Assembly (NCBI GenBank): GCA_944470555.2
Contig: OX104130.1
Location: forward strand, 48,269,491-48,333,490
Reading direction: 5' to 3'
Length of the DNA stretch: 64,000 nucleotides
Source of the DNA: Heterobilharzia americana
Lineage: Eukaryota; Platyhelminthes; Trematoda; Strigeidida; Schistosomatidae
A model generated the notes under the pieces. That model did not search any database and was not told the origin of the DNA. It was given only the letters and a program-made list of their open reading frames with translations. This document shows positions 1 to 22,633 of this stretch, in pieces. Position 1 is the first letter of the stretch, and each line of letters begins with the position of its first letter. The position numbers were made by a program, and so were the translations under genes.

Positions 1-625
1 GCATAGCGTAGTGTATGTAGCATTGTATGATTGTGACCTTCCTTGCCTTTGAGTTGAATCCATCTTGCTGTCATGATCCTGCATGAGGAGATTGGTTCCC
101 ACTGCATGAGAGCCTTTGGTGCTGTTGGGGACATGATGATAGCCACTCGAGAACTCAGTGTGCTCGTGGTTGTCGTCTGTGTGACAATGTCGGAGTAGAT
201 TATTGATTCTGCAGTTGACAGTTTGGAGAGTCCACTTCCACTCCATCTGCTTTCGCCAATTCCTAGCACTTCAATGTGATACCTCTTGATCTCGTTTGCA
301 ATGTGGGCTGCCTTGCTGGGTTCAAACGTGGTGCAGACATTCCATGTTCCCACGTTTACTTTCGTTTTCATCGAGAGAAGAGAAGACACATGGGCCTGTG
401 AATTGGCTTCCCGAAGGAAGGCTTTCACCAACCGGGGTCATTTCACCTCTCCGATTCCAGCGAGGAGTGATTTTGTTATTATTTTTTATATTTCGTTTGT
501 GCTTTGAAGTTTGTTTAGCGGTTGGATTTATTTGACGGGGTGGGATTGCTAGCCCTATGCCCAACATTCCCTCTTTGTTTGGGCTTGGACCAGCTAGTAA
601 CTAGTGAACTAGTTAACCAGGCGAG
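1..625 (-). mobile_element. RTE-like retrotransposon family B, 5' end fragment
   Basis: The minus strand carries the 5' untranslated part and start of the endonuclease ORF of the same family as the element at 53192-56455. Both share a 5' tip reading CGCCTGGTTAACTAGTT, the segment around RRGEMTPVGESL, and the start of an AP-endonuclease domain (WNVRTMFEPSKAA in the intact copy; degenerate here at about 290-350). The element continues leftwards out of the window. Its 5' end abuts a plus-strand CR1 element head to head at about 625. Several frame breaks make it inactive. The family call rests on comparison inside the window plus general knowledge of RTE proteins. Confidence 0.8.
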
Positions 626-2320
626 GTTTTCGCACTCACTAAGAGGACTAAAATAAAATTTGAAATCCCCTCTCTGGTGACGAATGAAAATCCCGATAGT
701 CTGGCGTAATATAATCTGTTCAAAGCTGAATGTCTATTGGATTACTTCAATGAAGTCTTCTCTATAGATCAGGATGATGTCAGCATTGCCCCTCCAATGG
801 ATACAATGTTCATAACAAAGGAACTAGTCTTCCAGTTGCTCATCAATCCTAAACCTGGAAAACCCCCGCGTCCCGATGAGTTGCGCCCCAGATTGCTATC
901 TTTGCGAGCGGACATTGTTGCTGAGCCAGTGACCGATCTTTTCAATATGTCCCTATCTCAGACTCGCCTCCCTAGAGACTGGAAAGATGCCATAATCAGC
1001 CCAGTTTTTAAAGCCGGTAGTCGCCAGCTGGCGGCTAACTATCGCCCTGTGGGTTTAACTAGCATAGTTATTAAGGTTTTAGAAAAAATAACTCGTGATA
1101 AGGCACTTAAACATGTTGAATCAACTAGTCTTTTGGCCACACAGCAACACGGTTTTCGTACTAGACGCTCCTATTCAACAAACCTCCTTATCACAAGAGA
1201 GGAATGAGTTGCAGCCCGTGGTTGCAAGCTGCCAATAGATGCCGTGTTAATAGACTTCGGCAAGGCATTCGACAAAGTGTCGCATGTGAAATTACTGGGA
1301 AAGTTCTCCTCTTTTGGGTTTGGTGCTTCGTTGCAAGCCTGGATTGGGGACCTTCTGTACGATAGAAGGCGAGCATTGAGGGTAAATGGGATACTGTCTG
1401 GATGGAAACCTGTGGTGAGTGGAGTTCCTCAAGGAACAATCCTAGGTTCACTACTTTTCTTGTTATGTGTCAACGAATTGCTAAAAATGCTCAACTCTGC
1501 GGTGCTGCTGTTCGCCGATGGTGTAAAGATTTGGAGAGCCATACGCAGTGATGCGGATAGATATGTACTTCAACCGGATTTGGATGAACTGGTAGGTTGG
1601 CTTAAACGTTATTGCCTGGGAATCAACTCTAATAAAAGTGAAACAATGCACATTGGTTATAGCAATTGTTTTCAGTATTCCGTTGATGGTACACCACTAC
1701 GCCCCGACTTTTAACTGAAAGGCTTAGGTGTCATCATTAGTCATGATTTGAAAACCTCAGCGAACTGTAATGCAGCCGTAGCAAAGGGCTTCCGCGTATT
1801 ACGGTCCATCCGCAGAGCTTTCAAAATTTTTGATCAGGACATGTTCAGAATACTCTATCCTACTTAGGTTAGACCTCGCTTGGAATACCGCATTCAGGCG
1901 GCCAGCACATGCCTGAAAAGGGATGCCGACGTACTCGAGCGTGTTCAAAAGGTAGGTACTAAGCTTGTGGCAGGCCTTTCACATCTGTTCTATGAGGAAC
2001 GACTTAATCGGCTAAACTTATTCCCATTGTCTTACCGTAGAAAACGGGGTGATCTCATACTGGCATTTCGTATCCTTAATAATGGCTTTGGTACTGATAT
2101 GTCCCATCTTTTCTCCCCTGCTAGGATTGACTACTTCCAAAGGCATCACAAGAAAATTCTAAGACCTCGATCGAATTAACTTAGCGTAAATCTGCGTTCC
2201 TTTCATCGTGTAATCAACGACTGGAACTCCTTACCTCAGGAAGTAGTATCAGGACCTTCTGTCAACCCGTTCAAGGAGAAACTAGATCTTCACAGAGATA
2301 TCTTCTGCAAGAATTAGCAT
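626..2320 (+). mobile_element. CR1-like (SR1-type) non-LTR retrotransposon, 5'-truncated, dead
   Basis: One reading frame (starting in frame with 737) reads through a whole reverse transcriptase and C-terminal region: NPKPGKPPRPDELRPRLLS, DWKDAIISPVFKAGS, NYRPVGLTS, QQHGFRTRRS, IDFGKAFDKVSH, SGVPQGTILG, LFADGVKIW, then YRRKRGDLILAFRILN and a tail at DWNSLPQEVVSGPSVNPFK. The frame is interrupted only by in-frame stops (near 1205, 1712, 1865 and 2177), with no frameshift seen. The catalytic box reads FADG instead of F/YADD, so the second catalytic aspartate is lost. The 5' side (ORF1 and endonuclease) is missing. Confidence 0.9.
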
Positions 2321-2384
2321 AAGCCAACTGGCCTACTACCTTTATAGCTGAAAACTGAGACTGGAACATTTTCCCTACACCTGG

Positions 2385-2645
2385 CCCAGTGCTCTTTGGT
2401 CCCACATTTAGCCCCATACCTATCACATCTGGCCCTACGTCTAGCTCTATACTTTTACAAATGGCTAGACATCTGGCCCAGCATGCAAATTTTAGGCCCG
2501 ACAGTTCGCCCCATTGGTCTGACGTTTCGCCTGACTAGCATTGTGGCCCAACAGTTGGCTCCATATGTTCTATATCTGGCCCCACATCAGAGTCGTACCC
2601 CACTGCTGGGTCATGAATCTGATGTGGGGTCAGATGTAATGCATA
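2385..2645 (+). repeat. Degenerate CTGGCCC/CCCCAT-rich repeat with a terminal inverted repeat
   Basis: This stretch repeatedly uses short related words (CATCTGGCCC, TGGCCC, TTAGCCCCATAC, CTAGCTCTATAC, TTCGCCCCATT, TTGGCTCCATA), as in an eroded minisatellite. It ends in an inverted repeat: 2575-2591 (TCTGGCCCCACATCAGA) pairs with 2618-2634 (TCTGATGTGGGGTCAGA), 17-nt arms with one mismatch around a 26-nt loop. No gene is recognised. The segment lies between a CR1 tail and the COASY start. Confidence 0.5.
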
Positions 2646-3167
2646 TTGGACTAGTGAAACAGTGTTTCGCGCAGTACTGCGCGAGATATTCAACAAAAGA
2701 CCAACATAAAAAAGTAAATAACCCTAATACCCCGGTTCTACACTTCTCGTTTGCAACATCCCGGCCTTAGGAATGAACTTAGCTTACAAAGATTTATTTT
2801 TATGCTTGAGTTTTGAAATAATATTTTCGGGCCATCATCAGATATCTATTTCTCTCTGTAACACGTGTAGAATAAGTCAGTGAGCTGTGAGACTATTGGG
2901 CAGTTACAAGAAATATTCTTTTCTGGAACCTTAACGAAACTCATATGCTCCTATTGGTGTTGACTCAGCTCTTTTAGCATCGAGGTTACAGATTTCTCAT
3001 ATCATTATTTACGAGGTAGCAACTTGAGGAACTGCATTTTACACATGTTTCTGCGTCGTTTTTCGACGCGCTTTTTACCTGTATCGTAGGTGAATCTCAA
3101 TATCAGTTTCTGATGAATATTGTGCCCGTGTTTTCCTGCAAGTAACTGACATCAGAAAGGCTGTCGT
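2646..3167 (+). other. Upstream region of COASY
   Basis: About 520 bases without a recognised gene between the degenerate repeat and the COASY start codon. It presumably includes the COASY promoter and 5' UTR. I see no TATA box or other promoter element that I would defend. Confidence 0.4.
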
Positions 3168-16063
<12,896 letters not shown>

Positions 16064-16389
16064 GTTGCTGCTATGGAATTCACACTTCTATCTTGTTAAT
16101 CTAGCCTTTGATCCAGTCAAGTCAGCTGGTGATAATTTCTGGTACTCCAGGCAAAGGGCTTAACGATCATTGTTGCATTTTCATGAATAGCAATTACAAT
16201 TCTATATTCCTGTTATGGTTCTTAAATACAAGTCTTACGTACAAATGTTTATGATTTCAGTACTAAAGTGGTACTTGGTCAATCAGTCTGCTTGCAAAGA
16301 CATGGATACAAAAAGTGTGGTTAGTAAAAGTGTATGGAGAATTAACTTCCAAGTGGTTAGCTTTCAATGGTTCTATAAGGTACAAGACT
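16064..16389 (+). other. COASY 3' flank
   Basis: Presumed 3' UTR and downstream sequence between the stop codon and the RTE-A fragment. No AATAAA signal is visible just after the stop. The 92-residue ORF across this region has no recognisable content. Confidence 0.4.
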
Positions 16390-17909
16390 TATCCTTCTCC
16401 ATCATTGTCTCACTAATCCTTCACCATTTTGCCCTAATGTCCTTGATAAGCCTAGACTGTTTACTCTTGGCGCTACCCTTTCCATCTCTTTAGACTTCGC
16501 TGCCCACCACTGTTCGCAGTCATTGGGCATACTTCCCGTCAGTCTGAGTTTGTGTTGACTACGCTCCTCGTTAAGCTCAGTCTGCAGTGATGCGTTTGTG
16601 TGCATCCATTAATCCAGAAAAGCCGCTGAGATCCACTCATCCTTTTCTAATCTAAAGGGGTTAGATAGTCAGTTACAGTCTTTGACGCTGCTTTTACTGA
16701 AGACTGGAGACGGCGAAAGACCTCTTCCAGATGAGTGACGCTATCATGTTTTGATAACTATTCAGCCAGTTTCTCATGGAAATCAGCCTAAGTATAATTA
16801 TCGTTTGGTTGCACTCGGAATGATCTTCTTGCTGTAGTTTTTTTACGTCCATTTAGGCATAGATACGTGCGCTTGGTGTCCAATACCTGCTCCAGGAGGA
16901 GTGGCAATCTTCCATCGACCCTTCCCAGCGATAACTGGTAGCAATATAGCGTATCCGTGTCCACCGCTGACTTGAGTTCGGTGAACGCCATGTCAGACAA
17001 TGTCCCTCTTTATGTCTGAAGTGCGTGCTGAGCATAATTGTAATACTCAACCACCGTTATGTGTTTGTTCGGCTGGGATTCCGAAAGGGCCACCTAAGTG
17101 CCTTTCTGTTTGACTTAGTCTACCAACTTGTGCATTGAAACCACCTACTACGACAACCACTTCTGAACGCTTGGCTTTCAGTAGCCGGCTGGACAATTTT
17201 CGATAGAATTAGTCCTTCACTTCATCCAAACTGTAAGTTAAAAGGTGCGCAAGCAGAGATTGCAAACAGACAATGGCGGGTTCCACTATTCCTTTTAGTC
17301 CTTACTGTGCCATTCAATCTAACAGCGCATTGATGACCGTCAAATGTGATCAAGTCCAGCAGAGCACTTTCTGCTTTAGCATCTGATAACTATACCAATG
17401 GATCTCCAGAAACTCGAAGGGTATAGTTTTCAAATTCACCATATTGGTCGGATGAGGTTAAGTGAATGACCGTACTTGGGTCCTGTATGCGTGTTTTGCA
17501 AACATAACACACATCTATGGCCAGAGTTTTGGCTAGCGAGGCTTGTTTGTCGAATTGACGGAGGGTACAGATACTGGGAGCTCCGGCGTATGTTTTGAAG
17601 CACAGTTTCAGTAGGTCAGGTATGCTGTTTTGTGAAGTCGAATCACTATGAAGAGCTGGAAGAAATTAAAGATGTTGTGGGAATGTTGATCGACAGATGT
17701 GAAGAAAGATGAGAAGGTAAGGATGTGGGAGGTTGATAGTGATGTGAGGGAGCTTGATTGCTGAGAGATTTGTGGTGGGGTTTGACGCGTCCCGGTCGAA
17801 AGGTGAATGAGTGATCGTAGAGTTTAAGGGATATCCTACTTCAGGACGGTTGCACACAGTCTTTGTAGAAGTTTGATATTTAATTCTGTTATTTTGTAGT
17901 CCAACTATG
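16390..17909 (-). mobile_element. RTE-A 5' half: endonuclease and linker, no RT
   Basis: On the minus strand from about 17640 downwards: TLRQFDKQASLAKTLAIDVC, TRIQDPSTVIHLTSSDQYGE, YTLRVSGDP, AVRLNGTVRTKRN, THFRHKEGHCLTWRSPNSSQ and LRLTGSMPNDCEQWWAAKSK. This is the AP-endonuclease domain and linker of an RTE-type element, with frame breaks. It stops at about 16390, before any RT, so it lacks its 3' half. That is the reverse of the usual 5' truncation. Tail to tail with COASY exon 7. Confidence 0.85.
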
Positions 17910-19531
17910 AACCCATATCGCGAGATCCGACCATCAGCTTATACATCAGTAGTTTTCAACTAACACGACTGAATCCTGTAAATACTGTTGGGTTCTCAAT
18001 GTGGATATAGTGGTAGATCAAGAACCTTACTTACAAAGTCAATAAAGCAGAAACAGCATTTGCGACAATATAACGGGTTATAGGTTTCCCTAGAAATAAG
18101 TGAGCTTTCTGAATGCGATATTTGAGACACAATGACCTAGTGAGCTGAAAAGTTTTGAGTGAGGATAATAGGCCTGAGCAGGTTGGAGGACGCATTACAT
18201 ATACACAGTTACTGTCTACTTCAAAGTGTAGTGCTTGTTGGAATCCGTAGAAATCTTTCTTTACCGCACCCTACTTTTATACACAACCTGTTATTTTTTT
18301 TTACTAAACTGTCTTTGTTCATCCGATTTAACATTCACTCCATGTTTCAATACCCTTCTTACTTATGATACACTTTACTCGTATAACGTTCATCGAAGTT
18401 AATACTATTCATTTTCACCTTTCAGTGTTACGCAAGTCGTATAATTGTTTATATAATCAATTGTTTGGAACTGAATCCCAGTAATAATTGATTCTGATTT
18501 TACTCTTCACAGACCTTCCGGAAGAGAATTTCCTAATTGTATATTATTAACAAACGTTTTTAGAAAATTTCACGTAATTCCACAATATGGACATATAACT
18601 CTAAAACCTAAGGAATTCACTGAAAAGAATGTTTCGTTTCTTCAGATGTCTTATGAATCATAAGTAGAGTTTCTAAGGAATCTCGAGCTGTCAACCTAGG
18701 GTATGACATCACTGATTATTATTCCGAGCCATGTGGCAAGTTAGAGACTATTGTAGGACAATCGGAACAGACTAGAAAACAAGTTATAGTTGCAAAGTAA
18801 ATGTGAGTAAAGTTGATGCATCTACTATCTTCCTAGCTTTAAAAAAGAAACAAGAACACCTATCTGCCCTTAACTTCCTATACCTCTCTAGTTTTTTTAC
18901 TACTTCATTCCACCTGATTCTATATTCACCTTCCTTTTTGAAGCATAAAGGTGCGAAACGATGCACTACAGTACTTTGTTGAATGTTGTTTCAGTTGAGT
19001 TTAGCCTTAACAGAGCAGATTAACACCACTAAATTTTTGTATGTATGAGAAAAGTAGGCCTGATATTGAGGAGAACGACCAAACATTTGTTTTGAACTAC
19101 TTCTTTTCAAAAAAATATGTAAACCTATTTACAGATCACGAACAGTAAAAGAATTGTAACTCTTACCAGAAATTAAAAAACAAAAAAGTCAGTTTAACAT
19201 ATTGAAGTGGATTCTTCTTTTATGTAAACACAACAGTCGAATAAAATTAAATAAAAGTAATAAGAACATGATTACTGAAATATCTGTCGAATAGTGTAAG
19301 ATGTTCAGTCTAACAAGCATAAAAGTAAATGATTTACATGCACTGCAATAGTTTCAAGTTCATGGCAGTTCGGTATAAAATAAGTAGGTGTAAGTTTGCA
19401 AGAATGGCATTTTCAAATATTTTTCTTTCTTAATGGAAAGAAGGCGGCTATTTTCAACTATCATACAGAAGAATAAATAGTTAGCAATATATTCATATAC
19501 TGCGTTCTAAAAATATGTATCTGTATCAATA
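17910..19531. other. Intergenic region between COASY and ATG9
   Basis: The two genes converge here. Content is AT-rich. I see no gene, RNA or element that I can support. The ATG9 3' UTR must lie in the right part (minus strand), but no clear AATAAA was found. Confidence 0.5.
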
Positions 19532-22500
19532 TTAACAGTTAGTTGGCGGCAGATCGGGCCATACAGGATCACTGTCAATATTAGGAACTGAGCATAGGTT
19601 CGGGTCACTTGTTTGTTGTATATTTTGGTATGGGATACCATGTTGTGGTCTTACTGACGGGCTACCTGAAAGAGTAATGATGCCACCAGTGTTTGTTTGC
19701 CCACTTGGATGACGTATTATATGTGATTCATTTCCTGGTAGATAGGCAGAGAAATTTATGTCTATCCGCTGCCTAGGAGTTCCAATATTTTCATCGTCCT
19801 CTTCTGCAACTTCACTGAAGTGCGCCGAAGGTATTCTTCGTCCATCCGAAGGAGTTCGGATGATACCGGGCTCACTAGACGCAGCAAATGTGCCACGTTC
19901 CATATTGCTTCTCGCTCCTGATAGCGAAACTAAATTGCCAGTAGAAGTAATGGGTGCAAAAGAAGTATGTGGTAGTTGATATCCAGGTAAATATCCAGAT
20001 GTGGGAAAAACGCCTATACCTGATGAAATCGGAAATTGCGTGGAGTTAAAAGTTACATCGTCTCCAGCAACAACGCCAGGAGTGCTACCTGCCATACCAC
20101 GTTGCGAACTGTAACCACGACTGGAATCGTGATGCTGTCGCTGCTGTCTTCTTCTGTGAAAAAGTTCATGAATATAAAGGGCGCTGACTGACATATCTGC
20201 TGTTAGCACTTCCGTTATGGCGCAGCGACGGCCACCTACGCTTCCAATAAGGCTGTTATTAAAGCCCGTATGTTGACTCAAACCATCTTCAATTTGTGAA
20301 TTATAAGGTTGGTAAAAAGGAAGACCTAGAGTATCGGCAGAATGCAGGGCAGACGCTGCCATCAAGCTCATTGTTATAGGTGTAGGTCCATCAAGCATAG
20401 AACAATGAAATACAGCAGGACTGAGCTGAGATCCAGTCAATTCTGAATTGGATTTCAATGGTGCAGCATTAGTTTGTGAAGCAAGTTTTGTAGCACTATT
20501 ACTTACACAGGTTGGTAATTTGTGTGTGTCACAGTCACCACGGGGAGTTTTTCCTAAAACAGGTTCTAACGTCTGGGATTCGGCAACATTTGGATCAGAA
20601 CGATGCATTGGTTGAGTGCCTGAACTTCTCATTGACTCGACCATAGCTCCTACAACACCGTAGGTATTTTCGGACCTTAATCCAGAACCTGGTAAATGAG
20701 AAACATTCTTCAGAAGACTCGAACTTTCTGTACAAGCATTAGAAAGTTGTTGGTGAGTACTCTGGTATATACTTGTCATCATGCTAGTCTGTGCACCATA
20801 TAGAGTTGAAAACATCCCTGGTGTTGGTTGTGAAGTAGTTCCATCAGCTTGGATATCATTCTTATAGTTATCTTGGAATTGTGCTAACTGTTGCTGCTGT
20901 TGTAAATCTAATAAAGCTTGATTTCTGACTGATTTCAGATAAGCTAAACCATCTGGTGGAAGTTTCCAAGATGGATTAGTAAGATGGAAGTGCATTAGAC
21001 TAAGTTCGATTTTACCACCAGCAGCGCTATGATGAATTGAACTAGCATAATTACCTTCTACAGTAGTATCATTTTGTCTGTTAGGAGTCACGGTAGATTG
21101 GTCGTAAGTAGGAGTGGCCTTCGCCACCCGCTTACTATGTTTAGTCATCTTCTTTGAACATGAGTGAACTTCGCTTGTATGTTCATCATTATCAGTTGCA
21201 CTTTGATCATCACTACTGCTCTCTACATTCGGTTGCCACATAGGGTCACCATGACGGCGTATATCCAGTTGTGCAAAGCTGCAAACATCTCCAACACCTG
21301 GAACTTCAACTGTATAATTCCGGAGGAAATCAACGATTTCAAGAGTATGGTTGGGAAGGACAAATATAAGAATTAGAGGTGTAATAATAGGTGAGAGTAG
21401 CTCTTCCAAAAGACCAACCATGCGATACTGAAACAATTGTGAAAATTCTGATCTGACTTGATATGTACCAGCTTGTTCTTTCCAGTGGTCTGGCATATAA
21501 TGAATACGCATTAAGGTTGACACTAATAAATTACGTGGACAATAAACCATATTTTCGTCTGGAATTAACGATAGACATGATCTAGCCAGTAAACCACCAC
21601 CAACCAGGATAGCCAAGTAACCTGGTAAATGCATCATTTGTTCGCGTATGAGGCCAGCAGTAAAAAAGGCTACTGAGGCGCCGCCAAAAATAAAAGCCCC
21701 TGTTTCCGCTAAGACTGTAAGTGGTTGTGATACAAAACTATCAAGATATCGAGAAGCTGGGATATATGCTTGCTTCAGGCGTGTTCCGAATTCATGTTGA
21801 AGTTCGTTGAAGTGTCGTAGATACAGGCGAGCATAATTAGACCAGCGACGTCCAAACAGTGTTGAGGGTTGATATCGAAAACGCTCTGCATTAGCACATA
21901 TAAATGCGACTAGTTGAGCGATAAATATAACAGGAGCCATTAAGATATTTATGAAACCAAGAATACGCACACGAGCAGCTAATTCGACAGCCAGTTCATG
22001 ACGTTTAGTAACCCATTTATAATCGGCTCTCAGTTGCCAATAATTATGGAAAGGTGACCAAGGTGTCCAAAACAAGATAAGTTTCAAATTGAACAGGTAG
22101 CCATCGGGTAGATAAACAATTTGCGGAAGTATATTAGACGACATCCGAAACCTGATAGGAATAATATCTTGATTGATCATTGCGATCAAGTAGTTTTTAT
22201 GTCGAAGAATACGATTATATATATCCAACTCATCTAAATTCACCTTGTATACACAGAACTGAAAGTCCCGTTGTGATTGAAGCAACCTTTGTTGGACTTC
22301 AGACCATGTTAAATCAGACAATCCAACATCACTTGTAGGCATATCCAATATATTAGTACAGAACCGACGAATTTCCCAAAATCTACTTAGTTGAATCCCG
22401 ACAAATGTGATTTGCACTAATATTGTAATCACAGCGCCCACAACTAAAAGTGATGCGGAAAACGGCAGGGAAGCCCAGCACTGGTTTGGTGGTTGGAAGA

Positions 22501-22633
22501 CATCAGTCCAGTTTTCAACCGAAAGACTACTATTAGTTAAATAACTCCATCTTGTGCATACAGATAGCTCAATTGTAATAAAAATGACAAATGCAAATTT
22601 AATCAACCAGAGAATTTGTGTAAGGAGAATCAC
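19532..22633 (-). CDS. ATG9: ATG9 exon 2 (membrane core and tail)
   Basis: Single 3.1 kb exon beginning after minus-strand CTTTTCAG (22640-22634) and ending with TAA. It includes FNLKLILFWTPWSPFHNYWQ, GFINILMAPVIFIAQLVAF, EEIL-like segment LLEELLSPIITPLILIFVLP and the TVEVPGVGD signature. An in-frame ATG at 22669 lies in the intron and is not the start. Confidence 0.95.
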   Translation of the reverse strand: MILLTQILWLIKFAFVIFITIELSVCTRWSYLTNSSLSVENWTDVFQPPNQCWASLPFSASLLVVGAVITILVQITFVGIQLSRFWEIRRFCTNILDMPTSDVGLSDLTWSEVQQRLLQSQRDFQFCVYKVNLDELDIYNRILRHKNYLIAMINQDIIPIRFRMSSNILPQIVYLPDGYLFNLKLILFWTPWSPFHNYWQLRADYKWVTKRHELAVELAARVRILGFINILMAPVIFIAQLVAFICANAERFRYQPSTLFGRRWSNYARLYLRHFNELQHEFGTRLKQAYIPASRYLDSFVSQPLTVLAETGAFIFGGASVAFFTAGLIREQMMHLPGYLAILVGGGLLARSCLSLIPDENMVYCPRNLLVSTLMRIHYMPDHWKEQAGTYQVRSEFSQLFQYRMVGLLEELLSPIITPLILIFVLPNHTLEIVDFLRNYTVEVPGVGDVCSFAQLDIRRHGDPMWQPNVESSSDDQSATDNDEHTSEVHSCSKKMTKHSKRVAKATPTYDQSTVTPNRQNDTTVEGNYASSIHHSAAGGKIELSLMHFHLTNPSWKLPPDGLAYLKSVRNQALLDLQQQQQLAQFQDNYKNDIQADGTTSQPTPGMFSTLYGAQTSMMTSIYQSTHQQLSNACTESSSLLKNVSHLPGSGLRSENTYGVVGAMVESMRSSGTQPMHRSDPNVAESQTLEPVLGKTPRGDCDTHKLPTCVSNSATKLASQTNAAPLKSNSELTGSQLSPAVFHCSMLDGPTPITMSLMAASALHSADTLGLPFYQPYNSQIEDGLSQHTGFNNSLIGSVGGRRCAITEVLTADMSVSALYIHELFHRRRQQRQHHDSSRGYSSQRGMAGSTPGVVAGDDVTFNSTQFPISSGIGVFPTSGYLPGYQLPHTSFAPITSTGNLVSLSGARSNMERGTFAASSEPGIIRTPSDGRRIPSAHFSEVAEEDDENIGTPRQRIDINFSAYLPGNESHIIRHPSGQTNTGGIITLSGSPSVRPQHGIPYQNIQQTSDPNLCSVPNIDSDPVWPDLPPTNC

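Noticed and set aside
20000..22600. Plus-strand ORFs inside ATG9 exon 2 (19758, 21164)
   Set aside because: Shadow frames of a well-supported coding exon.
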